Part shown: positions 1-6,048 of the stretch, one piece after another
Numbering within the stretch: the first letter of the stretch is position 1
Layout: every line of letters begins with the position of its first letter
NCBI GenBank assembly: GCA_049641805.1
Contig: JBARNX010000019.1
Span: forward strand, 1 to 10,351
DNA length: 10,351 nt
Direction of reading: 5' to 3'
From: UBA5738 sp049641805
GTDB lineage: Bacteria; Patescibacteriota; Minisyncoccia; Minisyncoccales; UBA5738
Program-made: the position numbers and the translations under genes
The notes under the pieces: generated by a model
The model's input: only the letters and a program-made list of their open reading frames with translations
Databases searched by the model: none
Told to the model about the DNA's origin: nothing

Positions 1-21
1 TTTATATTTTCTAAAGGAATT

Positions 22-123
22 TCGCCTCCCGTGGTACGAACCCACGGGCGGCGACCAAAGGATGTATCCTTTGGAATCCTCATCCATCGGTTCCCCGGGC
101 AAGCCCGGGGTCTACCTCTGGAT
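22..123 (-). repeat. Three-hairpin repeat element, copy A
   Basis: Read on the minus strand this stretch folds into three successive hairpins. H1 (82-123) has an inner stem of seven G-C pairs closed by a CTTG tetraloop, and an outer stem (ATCCA/TGGAT plus GGT/ACC) interrupted by a tandem GA/GA mismatch. H2 (55-74) is CCAAAGGA-taca-TCCTTTGG. H3 (22-54) has CCCGTGG/CCACGGG, a G/A mismatch and an outer CGCC/GGCG stem. The same order, loop and mismatch recur at 5323-5422 and 6049-6171 with different stem bases, so base pairing rather than sequence is kept. The tandem GA and single G/A mismatches make sense as RNA only on the minus strand, which I take as the sense strand. I do not match it to a named RNA or repeat family; a structured RNA or a REP-like mobile hairpin repeat are both possible. 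Confidence 0.75.
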
Positions 124-178
124 AAAAATTTTACTTTTTAGCGTTAATGGTTTAAATAAATTGATAGAGCAAGCAAAC

Positions 179-259
179 GCTGGAGTGGCGGAACGGCAGA
201 CGCGCCGGCCTTAGGAGCCGGTGGGGAAACCTGTGAGAGTTCAAATCTCTCCTCCAGCA
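179..259 (+). tRNA. tRNA-Leu (anticodon TAG)
   Basis: The sequence folds as a complete class II tRNA. The 7-bp acceptor stem pairs GCTGGAG (179-185) with CTCCAGC (252-258), with discriminator A259. The anticodon stem pairs CCGGC (205-209) with GCCGG (217-221) around the loop CTTAGGA, giving anticodon TAG at 212-214, which reads CUA leucine codons. A long variable arm of the leucine type follows, then a T arm GAGAG/CTCTC with loop TTCAAAT. The 3' CCA is not encoded (the bases after A259 are CTA), so it must be added by a nucleotidyltransferase. The isoacceptor assignment is secure from the anticodon plus the long variable arm. Confidence 0.96.
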
Positions 260-294
260 CTAACCAAATGTAAAATTGAAAAATCAAAATGGAA

Positions 295-356
295 AATGAC
301 AATATAAAGTTTAAAATTAAAGATGCAAAGACATTTTTAAATTTAAAATTGTCATT
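295..356. repeat. AT-rich inverted repeat
   Basis: AATGACAAT (295-303) is mirrored by ATTGTCATT (348-356), and the A/T-rich bases inside continue to pair imperfectly. The same words (AAAATGACA facing TGTCATT) form the arms of the larger inverted repeat at 1178-1267, so both look like members of one AT-rich intergenic repeat family. Apart from this repeat I see nothing between the tRNA and the terminator at 416. Confidence 0.5.
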
Positions 357-415
357 ATCAGTTTAGTAAAACTGCCCGCCAAACTAATCTTTGATATTTA
401 CATTTTAATTTAAAG

Positions 416-441
416 AAAAACCGCTTTATGGCGGTTTTTTT
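416..441. terminator. Bidirectional intrinsic terminator
   Basis: A 9-bp stem AAAAACCGC/GCGGTTTTT with a 6-nt loop ends in a run of seven T on the plus strand, and the A run on its left gives a T run on the minus strand. It lies 5 nt beyond the stop codon of the minus-strand Hsp20 gene and downstream of the plus-strand tRNA, so it can serve both. Confidence 0.85.
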
Positions 442-445
442 GAAA

Positions 446-1168
446 TTATTCTTTAATGGTGAGTTTCTTTTTCTTTTCGCGCTGGATTTTTGGGATGCGG
501 ATGGTCAGGATGCCGTCTTTCATCGCCGCGTCGGCGCGGGAGGAATCAACTTCCGCGGGAAGGATAATTTTGCGCGAGAACGGGCCCCAATAGCATTCTT
601 CAATAAAGTAATCGCCGGTTTCTTCGAGGGGGTTGGCGCGGTTGCCTTTGATGGTGATGACATCGTCCTCGATAAGCACATCAAGGTCTTCCACTTTTAT
701 GCCGGCGATCGCCGATTGCAGTACCAGATCATTTTCAGTTTGGTAAACATTGACGGCGAGCCGGCCTTCGTTGTCCAGCCATTGGCTTTCGGCGCCATCA
801 TCCGCCGCGGTTATTTTTTTATTCGCCATAGTTTTTTGAGGATCATTTTGAGAGTAATTTTGCGTTTCCGCCGCTTTGTCTTCGGCGGGCGTTTGGGTTG
901 TTTCGGTTATTTCATCCAAATTATCGGCGGTGATCAGTTTCTTCGGCCGGCCGCGGGTGCGGGTTTTTTTAACCGACGCCGGTTCCCGGGCGGGGGAGCC
1001 GTTTTCGCCGGGAATATCCGCATTCTCGCTTTTGTAAGAAGCGAAAACCGCTTCCGCCGCGATTTCTTGCGGTTGGCTTTCTTCAACATTCCCAACGCCG
1101 TCGTTTCCCGCGTTTTCCTCGGGCGCGGTTTCGCGCATTCCCTTTTGCAGTTTTTCAAGGAAAGACAT
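446..1168 (-). CDS. Hsp20/alpha-crystallin small heat shock protein with long AT-hook-like N-terminus
   Basis: Small heat shock proteins are ATP-independent holdases that bind unfolding proteins in the cytoplasm. The alpha-crystallin domain covers about residues 130-227 of 240. It includes a conserved-type stretch ECYWGPFSRKIILP (191-204), the hallmark GILTIRIPK (219-227), and a C-terminal LTI (236-238) that fits the I/L-x-I/V oligomerisation motif. Bacterial family members are usually about 140-170 residues. Here about 125 extra N-terminal residues are acidic, low-complexity and probably disordered, with a basic island containing RGRPKK (72-77), the core of an AT-hook minor-groove binding motif. 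A Met at residue 114 could be an alternative start giving a normal-sized protein, but it has no Shine-Dalgarno sequence either, and the upstream frame is clean. The family call is firm; DNA binding is inference. Confidence 0.93.
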   Translation of the reverse strand: MSFLEKLQKGMRETAPEENAGNDGVGNVEESQPQEIAAEAVFASYKSENADIPGENGSPAREPASVKKTRTRGRPKKLITADNLDEITETTQTPAEDKAAETQNYSQNDPQKTMANKKITAADDGAESQWLDNEGRLAVNVYQTENDLVLQSAIAGIKVEDLDVLIEDDVITIKGNRANPLEETGDYFIEECYWGPFSRKIILPAEVDSSRADAAMKDGILTIRIPKIQREKKKKLTIKE

Positions 1169-1177
1169 AGTTAATTT

Positions 1178-1267
1178 AAAATTTAAAAATCAAAAATTAA
1201 AATGACAGTGCAAAATTAAAAATTTTACATTTTAACTTGTCATTTTGATTTTTGATTTTTAAATTTT
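1178..1267. repeat. Large AT-rich inverted repeat with 30-bp arms
   Basis: The left arm (1178-1207) and right arm (1238-1267) are reverse complements at 29 of 30 positions, separated by a 30-nt AT-rich spacer that itself partly pairs. It occupies the gap between the Hsp20 start and the end of the PrsW-like gene. The right arm overlaps the last codons of the latter, so its tail NAKFKNQKSK is repeat-encoded. It could act as a transcript end or 3' stabiliser for the upstream minus-strand gene. It shares words with the inverted repeat at 295-356. Confidence 0.8.
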
Positions 1268-2097
1268 GCATTTTTTATGTTGCACACGCTTTTCATCCGC
1301 AACAGCCACTGGAATTGGATATAGAGAGTCAGGGACAGCGACAGTATTATTGCCAGCGGGACAAACAAAAACAATATATTGTTCTCGCTTTCCATTATAG
1401 AAAAATTATACAGGCCGTGCAAGCAACTGACAATGAAAAATCCGGCGGCCAATATGCCGATTTTTCTTTCTCTGTGGCAGAATGCCGCGGCCATATGGTA
1501 GCCGATGACTCCCGAGCACAGGGTGTGCAACAGAATCGCGCTTATTGACCTAAACAGCGACAGCGATATCAAAAAGGCCGCGCCGCCGTTTTTCAGAAGG
1601 GTGGCGCTTCCCATCAGTTGTTCTTGCACCGTGGGAAGCAGAAACAAAAGATTTTCAACTGCGGCGAATCCCAGCGCGGCAACCGCCATATAGATCACAA
1701 AATCCGCCGGTTCGTCCAGGTGGCGGTTTTGATTGGCGGCTTCTTCTCTTATCCAGACGGCGCCGTATTTGGCGAATTCTTCAATGAATGCCACGGCAAT
1801 GATATTCGTGGCGATCAGCGAAATGTATCCGGACAGGCCGAAAAATCCGAATACATTGATCAGAAAAATCTCGATTAAAACCGCGGGCAAAGTTGCCAGA
1901 GCTCCCAAACCGAAAACCCAGATGATTTCCTTTTTCGGTTCCGGGTGCCGGTCGCGCCGCAAATAAAAAAGAAGCCAAAGAAAACACGGCAAAACTCCCG
2001 CGATGAGATAAACCAAAAATGATCCCGCGGCGTTTGATATGTTTGCCAGGGCAAAGAAAGCGGCGTCAAAATTAATATTCGCGGACATTAACTCCAT
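1240..2097 (-). CDS. PrsW-like intramembrane protease
   Basis: This 285-residue polytopic membrane protein carries the motifs of the PrsW glutamic-type intramembrane protease family, related to CPBP/CAAX proteases. They are FIEEFAKY with the Glu pair at 106-107, ENLLF at 148-152, His191 in HTLCSG and His227 in HGLYNF, all in or beside hydrophobic helices. In Bacillus, PrsW performs site-1 cleavage of an anti-sigma factor; no anti-sigma partner is visible here, so the substrate is unknown. About seven or eight hydrophobic segments are seen, the first at residues 26-46. The start MELMSAN is chosen because no other upstream start is supported; Met4 is an alternative. The C-terminal tail after residue 270 is polar, basic and encoded by the inverted repeat at 1178-1267, so it probably was acquired secondarily. 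The gene is divergent from the surface-protein gene at 2154. Confidence 0.85.
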   Translation of the reverse strand: MELMSANINFDAAFFALANISNAAGSFLVYLIAGVLPCFLWLLFYLRRDRHPEPKKEIIWVFGLGALATLPAVLIEIFLINVFGFFGLSGYISLIATNIIAVAFIEEFAKYGAVWIREEAANQNRHLDEPADFVIYMAVAALGFAAVENLLFLLPTVQEQLMGSATLLKNGGAAFLISLSLFRSISAILLHTLCSGVIGYHMAAAFCHRERKIGILAAGFFIVSCLHGLYNFSIMESENNILFLFVPLAIILSLSLTLYIQFQWLLRMKSVCNIKNAKFKNQKSK

Positions 2098-2118
2098 TCT
2101 ATTCTTTTTCTCTTTATT

Positions 2119-2147
2119 TTCAAAATCATCGCCGGCTAGGGTATAAT
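2119..2147 (+). promoter_or_regulatory. Promoter with -10 box 6 nt from the ATG (leaderless)
   Basis: A perfect TATAAT lies at 2142-2147, with TTCAAA (2119-2124, 4 of 6 matches to TTGACA) 17 bp upstream. Only six bases (ataatt) separate the -10 box from the ATG at 2154, so transcription should start at or within a base or two of the start codon. No Shine-Dalgarno sequence is possible in this arrangement. Confidence 0.7.
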
Positions 2148-2153
2148 ATAATT

Positions 2154-3794
2154 ATGAATTTCGCGAAAACAATTTTATCTTCAATCGCGTTTTTGCTATT
2201 CGTTTGCGGTGTGTTTGTTTTGCCGGGCTCGCGCGGTTTCTTTTCCGCGCCAAAACCGGATTTTACCGGTATGCAAGCCGATTTGAGCGTGCCAATTTTA
2301 TCGGGCGGGGAGAACGGCGCCGGCGCCGTTTTGCCGGAATTTGAAGCGGCGATGGCCGCGCCGGAAGATGGAACAGGCGTCGAGTTGCAATTAAAAGCCC
2401 CCAACGCCGACGAAGTTTTTTTCTATGCCCAAGGCCGGGTGCCGGCAACGGTTTTGCATATCGGGAAAGCCTTGCCGGGAGGGGAAGGGATTTGGAAATA
2501 TAAATTAGATTTCAACGGGCAGATTTTGCCAAACGGAATTTACGATATCCGCGGCCGGATATATCGAGGCGGAAAAATATACGACAGTCCTTCAATCAGG
2601 GTTGAGATTGGCAACCAAACCGCCGCCGATGGCCGGAACACCGCAATTGCGGAAAATATCCGTCAAAGCAATCAGGCGATTGTCCATGGCCGGGAAGTTT
2701 TTCAGCAAAGCATTCGAGCTGCCGCGGACGGAATTAACGCTAAAACCGGCAATGGCCAGGCCGAAAGCATTGCCAAAATTGCCGATATCGTCGCGGCAAT
2801 TAAACAGCTTGGCTATTCGCTGGAAAAGTTTGAGGAGCGGCGAAGCGATATCGGCGTCCGCGTTCGCCGGCTTGAAGACGATATCGTTAATTTTCCGGAA
2901 AATGTTTTACAGTCGATTAAAAATGAAAAATTGAATGAACTGGAAAATCACAGAAACGAAATCAGGCAAATTGACGCCAAAATCGCGGCGGATAAGGAAG
3001 GTTTGGAACAAAAAATCGCCGCAAAGCGGAATTTGGCCGGTTTGATCTTAACGGCCGCGGCCGGGGATGAAGGCGTTGGCCGGATACTGGCTGATCTTGA
3101 GAATGAAATCTCCCGGCAGGAGGAAGAAAATATCAAAGAACGGGAAACTCTTCTCAATGATACCGACGGCGACGACTTGGCCGATGACCGGGAAATTCAG
3201 ACGGGCGCCGATCCTTTAAATCCCGATACCGACGGCGACGGCGCGCTCGACGGCGACGAAATTTCCCGCGGCTATGATCCTCTAAAGCCCAATGAATTCG
3301 CAAAAACCGATTTTTACGATCCGCGCTTGTCGCCGCCGCTAAAAACTGATATTTATGGAGTGGAAAAAGTCGAAACGATCAAGCTCGGCGACGGCAGTTT
3401 GGGCATTCGTTTTGAAGGCCGGGCCTTGCCGACCGCGTTCGCGGCGATTTATATTTATTCGGTGCCGATAGTCTCGATGGTGAAGGCGGATGCTTCCGGC
3501 CGTTGGACATATGTCCTTGACCGCGCCTTGGCTGACGGCCAGCATTCGGTTTACGCGGTTTTGTCCGATATCGCGGGAGAAATCGTCGCCCGTTCCGAAG
3601 AATTTGTTTTCATCAAGGCTGGCGCCAGCGTCGCGCGCACGACAACAGATAAAATTGTCGTGCCGTTGGCAAATGTGCAGGAATTTAAAAGCGATTTTAT
3701 ATTCTGGGCCGTGTTTTCGATTGTTTTGTCCCTTGCCGCCGCCATCGCCGTGATCGGCCTGGCTATTCGCCGCTCCCGCGAATCCGCGAATTAA
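2154..3794 (+). CDS. Surface-anchored protein with coiled coil, TSP3-like calcium loops and Ig-like domain
   Basis: The 546-residue protein begins with a signal sequence (hydrophobic core about residues 9-23). A beta-rich segment follows (75-152), then a long charged helical region likely to form coiled coil (about 165-335). Next come two calcium-binding loops, DTDGDDLADDREI (336-348) and DTDGDGALDGDEI (358-370), 22 residues apart, typical of thrombospondin type 3/dockerin-like repeats. A bacterial Ig-like domain spans about 398-487. The protein ends with one transmembrane helix (515-537) and a basic tail RRSRESAN. This predicts export with the bulk outside the cell and a C-terminal inner anchor. 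It is a domain architecture for cell-surface adhesion or structural scaffolding; the partner is unknown. The ATG is set by the leaderless promoter directly in front. No operon partner: the next gene starts 106 nt downstream. Confidence 0.85.
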   Translation: MNFAKTILSSIAFLLFVCGVFVLPGSRGFFSAPKPDFTGMQADLSVPILSGGENGAGAVLPEFEAAMAAPEDGTGVELQLKAPNADEVFFYAQGRVPATVLHIGKALPGGEGIWKYKLDFNGQILPNGIYDIRGRIYRGGKIYDSPSIRVEIGNQTAADGRNTAIAENIRQSNQAIVHGREVFQQSIRAAADGINAKTGNGQAESIAKIADIVAAIKQLGYSLEKFEERRSDIGVRVRRLEDDIVNFPENVLQSIKNEKLNELENHRNEIRQIDAKIAADKEGLEQKIAAKRNLAGLILTAAAGDEGVGRILADLENEISRQEEENIKERETLLNDTDGDDLADDREIQTGADPLNPDTDGDGALDGDEISRGYDPLKPNEFAKTDFYDPRLSPPLKTDIYGVEKVETIKLGDGSLGIRFEGRALPTAFAAIYIYSVPIVSMVKADASGRWTYVLDRALADGQHSVYAVLSDIAGEIVARSEEFVFIKAGASVARTTTDKIVVPLANVQEFKSDFIFWAVFSIVLSLAAAIAVIGLAIRRSRESAN

Positions 3795-3900
3795 TATTTG
3801 TTTGTATAATTTGCGCGCGCTGTTATTTCTGCTAGGAATTTGGTTGGCTTTAATTATAGCTATGCTAAAATTCAACTATACTTAAATTCTAGCAAAAACT

Positions 3901-5130
3901 ATGTATATTGAGCGTAAATTGGAGGGCAAAATTCTAAGGTATTTGGAAAAACCCGAGATTATTGCGGTTTTGGGGCCGCGCCAATGCGGCAAAACAACGA
4001 TGCTCAAAAAGATATTTTCCGGACTCGACAAAGCCGATTTTATCAGCTTTGAAGATCGGGGCGCGCTTAATCTTTTTAATCGCGACATTGAAGGCTTCAT
4101 CGATTTATACTGCAAGAATTACAAGTATCTTTTTATTGACGAGTTTCAATACGCCGAGAGCGGCAGCAAGAAATTGAAATATATTTTTGATGCGCAGAAA
4201 ATAAAAATAATCATATCGGGATCATCGGCGGTTGATTTATCGGTCAATGCGATAAAGTATTTGGTCGGGCGGATTTTTATCTTAAATCTATATCCTTTGA
4301 GTTTTGAAGAGTTTTTGAGTTATAAAGACCGCAATCTGCTTGAAATTTACAAAAAAGCGGCCGCCGGTGTTTTGCAGTCCGGTGAAAATAAGATTTCCGG
4401 AGAGATTCATAATAAATTAAGGAAAAATTTCGAGGAATATGCAATTTACGGCGGGTATCCCCGGGTAGTGACATCAACTGATGCCGAGGAGAAAAAAGAA
4501 GTTTTGAAAAATATTTACAACACTTTTTTTCTAAGGGAAGTGCGCGATGTTTTGGGATTGATCGATGATTATAAATTGGAGAGATTGATAAAGGGATTGG
4601 CTTTGCAAATCGGCGGTTTGATCGAATATAATGAGCTTGGGAGTCTTTCGGAATTTTCGTATGCGACGCTGAAAAGATATTTGAATTTTCTGGAAAAGAC
4701 ATTTGTTTGCCGCCGGTTGGTTCCTTATTTCAAGAACAGGCGCACCGAAGTGATCAAGAATCCCAAAATATATTTCATTGATTGCGGAATGAGGAATCAA
4801 ATCGCCAATGATTTCCGGTCGATGGAGGAGCGGGGCGACCGCGGCCAGATTTTGGAGAACGCGGTTTTTTCCCAGTTGGTGAAAAATGATTATAATTTCA
4901 ATTATTGGCGAACCAAAAATAAAAACGAAATCGATTTCATTATCAAAATCGAAGGCGGCGGTTTGGTTGCTTTGGAAATCAAAAGCAAGGCGAAAAGTTT
5001 TGGTTTCAATTCAATAAAAATATTCAAAAAGGATTATCCAGAGTCAAAAGTGATTATCGGCTATTTTGATTCTCCGGGTTTTGCGATCGCGGATGCAGAA
5101 TGCGCTTTCCAACCATTGTATCTGTTCTAA
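3901..5130 (+). CDS. AAA_14/DUF4143-type ATPase with nuclease-like C-terminal domain
   Basis: The N-terminal ATPase domain shows Walker A GPRQCGKTT (25-33), Walker B YLFIDE (76-81) and a sensor-like SGSSA (106-110). The middle part is the helical region with YGGYP (183-187) typical of this family. The C-terminal domain has the DUF4143 pattern ENAVFSQL (319-326), YWRTKNKNEIDFI (335-347) and ALEIK (357-361). Asp345, Glu359 and Lys361 are placed like a PD-(D/E)xK nuclease core, although family members are not proven nucleases. Length (409) is normal for the family, and all motifs are intact. These ATPases are abundant and often lineage-specific in prokaryotes, and their cellular role is not established. 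No Shine-Dalgarno sequence precedes the ATG. A weak promoter-like pair (TTGGCT 3844-3849, TAAAAT 3866-3871, 16-bp spacer) lies upstream. It appears to be a single-gene unit. Confidence 0.92.
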   Translation: MYIERKLEGKILRYLEKPEIIAVLGPRQCGKTTMLKKIFSGLDKADFISFEDRGALNLFNRDIEGFIDLYCKNYKYLFIDEFQYAESGSKKLKYIFDAQKIKIIISGSSAVDLSVNAIKYLVGRIFILNLYPLSFEEFLSYKDRNLLEIYKKAAAGVLQSGENKISGEIHNKLRKNFEEYAIYGGYPRVVTSTDAEEKKEVLKNIYNTFFLREVRDVLGLIDDYKLERLIKGLALQIGGLIEYNELGSLSEFSYATLKRYLNFLEKTFVCRRLVPYFKNRRTEVIKNPKIYFIDCGMRNQIANDFRSMEERGDRGQILENAVFSQLVKNDYNFNYWRTKNKNEIDFIIKIEGGGLVALEIKSKAKSFGFNSIKIFKKDYPESKVIIGYFDSPGFAIADAECAFQPLYLF

Positions 5131-5140
5131 CTTGAAAATT

Positions 5141-5236
5141 ATGACCAATGAAAATAAATATGAGAAACCGCATAACAAAGAGAAAGATGGTCATTGTCAT
5201 GACATTTTTGAATTGATTTGTTTCGGTAGAAAATAA
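5141..5236 (+). CDS. Possible 31-residue small ORF (weak)
   Basis: An ATG eleven bases after the ATPase stop opens a short reading frame rich in Lys, Glu, Asn and His (it contains KDGHCHDI). There is no Shine-Dalgarno sequence and I recognise no family. It is listed only because the position just behind the ATPase would fit a small co-transcribed gene; it may well be chance. Confidence 0.15.
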   Translation: MTNENKYEKPHNKEKDGHCHDIFELICFGRK

Positions 5237-5252
5237 ATCATTAAGGAGCTGG

Positions 5253-5369
5253 ATGTTCGCAGAATGGCAGGGGAGCGAAAACAAAACGCCTTTTGAGGCG
5301 TTCGGGTTGGGCGAGGATTTTAATTCTTTTTATACCCCGTCAGCTTGCTGCGGGGAACAAAAAGAATGA
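5253..5369 (+). CDS. Short ORF with Shine-Dalgarno, sharing a peptide with the 7701-7910 remnant
   Basis: AAGGAG at 5243-5248 sits four bases before the ATG, the clearest Shine-Dalgarno I see in the window. The 38-residue product contains WQGSENKTPFEAFGLGE, and the remnant at 7701-7910 encodes WRGSGKQKIPFEAFGFGG. The two stretches differ partly by synonymous third-base changes (gcg/gca, ttc/ttt) and by an in-frame 3-nt length difference, which suggests shared coding ancestry. After GLGED the frame enters hairpin H1 of repeat copy B and ends within it, so the C-terminal half is repeat-encoded. The likeliest reading is the leftover of a larger gene interrupted by the repeat; a translated leader peptide is the alternative. 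No function can be assigned. Confidence 0.35.
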   Translation: MFAEWQGSENKTPFEAFGLGEDFNSFYTPSACCGEQKE

Positions 5370-5422
5370 GAAGTCCAGAGGAAACATCCTCTGGTTGCGG
5401 CGGGGTTAATACCCCGACGCAA
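5323..5422 (+). repeat. Three-hairpin repeat element, copy B
   Basis: H1 (5323-5367) pairs ATTCTTTTT with AAAAAGAAT, then CCCCG/CGGGG, a bulged T, CAG/CTG and a CTTG tetraloop. H2 (5375-5394) is CCAGAGGA-aaca-TCCTCTGG. H3 (5395-5422) pairs TTGCG/CGCAA and CGGGGT/ACCCCG around a G/A mismatch and loop taat. Compared with copy A, H1 has an entirely different outer stem and H2 has a G-C in place of an A-T pair, but every helix is kept. The linker ATGAGAAGTCC and the trailing AACCCAATTT are shared in part with copy C. It lies tail-side of the minus-strand gene at 5526. Confidence 0.85.
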
Positions 5423-5459
5423 GAACCCAATTTATTTAAATGACCGCCGGAATTTTTTT

Positions 5460-5489
5460 AAAAAGAGCTTTTTTAAGAGCTCTTTTTTT
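5460..5489. terminator. Bidirectional intrinsic terminator
   Basis: AAAAAGAGCT (5460-5469) pairs with AGCTCTTTTT (5478-5487) around an 8-nt loop, followed by a run of seven T (5483-5489). The A run on the left provides a T run for minus-strand transcription, so it can end the minus-strand gene at 5526 as well as plus-strand transcription through repeat B. Confidence 0.8.
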
Positions 5490-5525
5490 AAAATCCGATT
5501 ATTAAAAGAAGTTACGCGGCCGCCG

Positions 5526-6038
5526 CTAACCCTGCGGCTGATTTTCCGGCATCGCCAAAAAATTTATTTTTCTGGCCGTAAGTTCATTGTTGGCGCCAAT
5601 TTGTCCGGCACTTTCAATGATAGCGATATCGCCGATATTCATATCGGAAATTTTCGCCGGAGTTGTGCTTTGGTCGCCGATTTCCTTTTGTTTGTTTAGC
5701 GATGTGTTTTCGTTGATGCGCGCGATATAATTGTAATTTTCGTCATTCGGATCCATACTCATATTTATGGATATGGCTTCTTTCTCAATTTTAATTATTG
5801 TTCCGGTGATTGTCGCCGAATTATCGGGTTCAATGATTTTTTCAACGGTCTTTGCGGGACTGTCCGCGACAATCGGATCGCCATTGTCGACGGTCTTTGC
5901 CTTCGAATATATTGCTTGTTCCAATTGGCCAATTCTTTTATCAACGCCGGCGAGATAACCGATAATAACTGCGGCCGCGACAATAATTATTGCCAGAATA
6001 ATGATTGAGGCCAAATCCATTGAATTTTTATGGTTCAT
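5526..6038 (-). CDS. Membrane-anchored protein with DUF5666-like beta domain
   Basis: The 170-residue protein has one N-terminal transmembrane helix (about 9-31) with no cleavage site, followed by a short helical, Gln/Glu-bearing stretch and a Pro/Lys/Asp linker (45-74). A small beta-rich domain (75-162) reads ATITGTIIKIEKEAISINM, then IARINENTSL, then ISDMNIGDIAII and ELTARKINFL. The strand order and the phrase that sets a NIGD turn before a strand resemble DUF5666/OB-like domains seen in secreted proteins. That match is by eye and tentative. The topology would place the domain outside the membrane. The gene stands alone, flanked by repeat copies B and C in the same orientation. No Shine-Dalgarno sequence is seen and the region directly upstream is repeat copy C, whose first hairpin would lie in the promoter or 5' leader. 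Confidence 0.7.
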   Translation of the reverse strand: MNHKNSMDLASIIILAIIIVAAAVIIGYLAGVDKRIGQLEQAIYSKAKTVDNGDPIVADSPAKTVEKIIEPDNSATITGTIIKIEKEAISINMSMDPNDENYNYIARINENTSLNKQKEIGDQSTTPAKISDMNIGDIAIIESAGQIGANNELTARKINFLAMPENQPQG

Positions 6039-6048
6039 TTTATATGTT

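Noticed and set aside
22..123. CRISPR array or tRNA-like interpretation of the hairpin copies
   Set aside because: No regularly spaced repeats with unique spacers exist anywhere in the window, and the folds have no tRNA T-arm or acceptor stem.
428..1174. 248-codon plus-strand open frame opposite the Hsp20 gene
   Set aside because: It is the antisense shadow of a clear alpha-crystallin gene; the translation is Phe/Arg-rich with no recognisable domain.
3339..3875. 178-codon minus-strand frame inside the surface-protein gene
   Set aside because: Shadow frame antisense to the Ig-like domain; composition shows no protein-like pattern.
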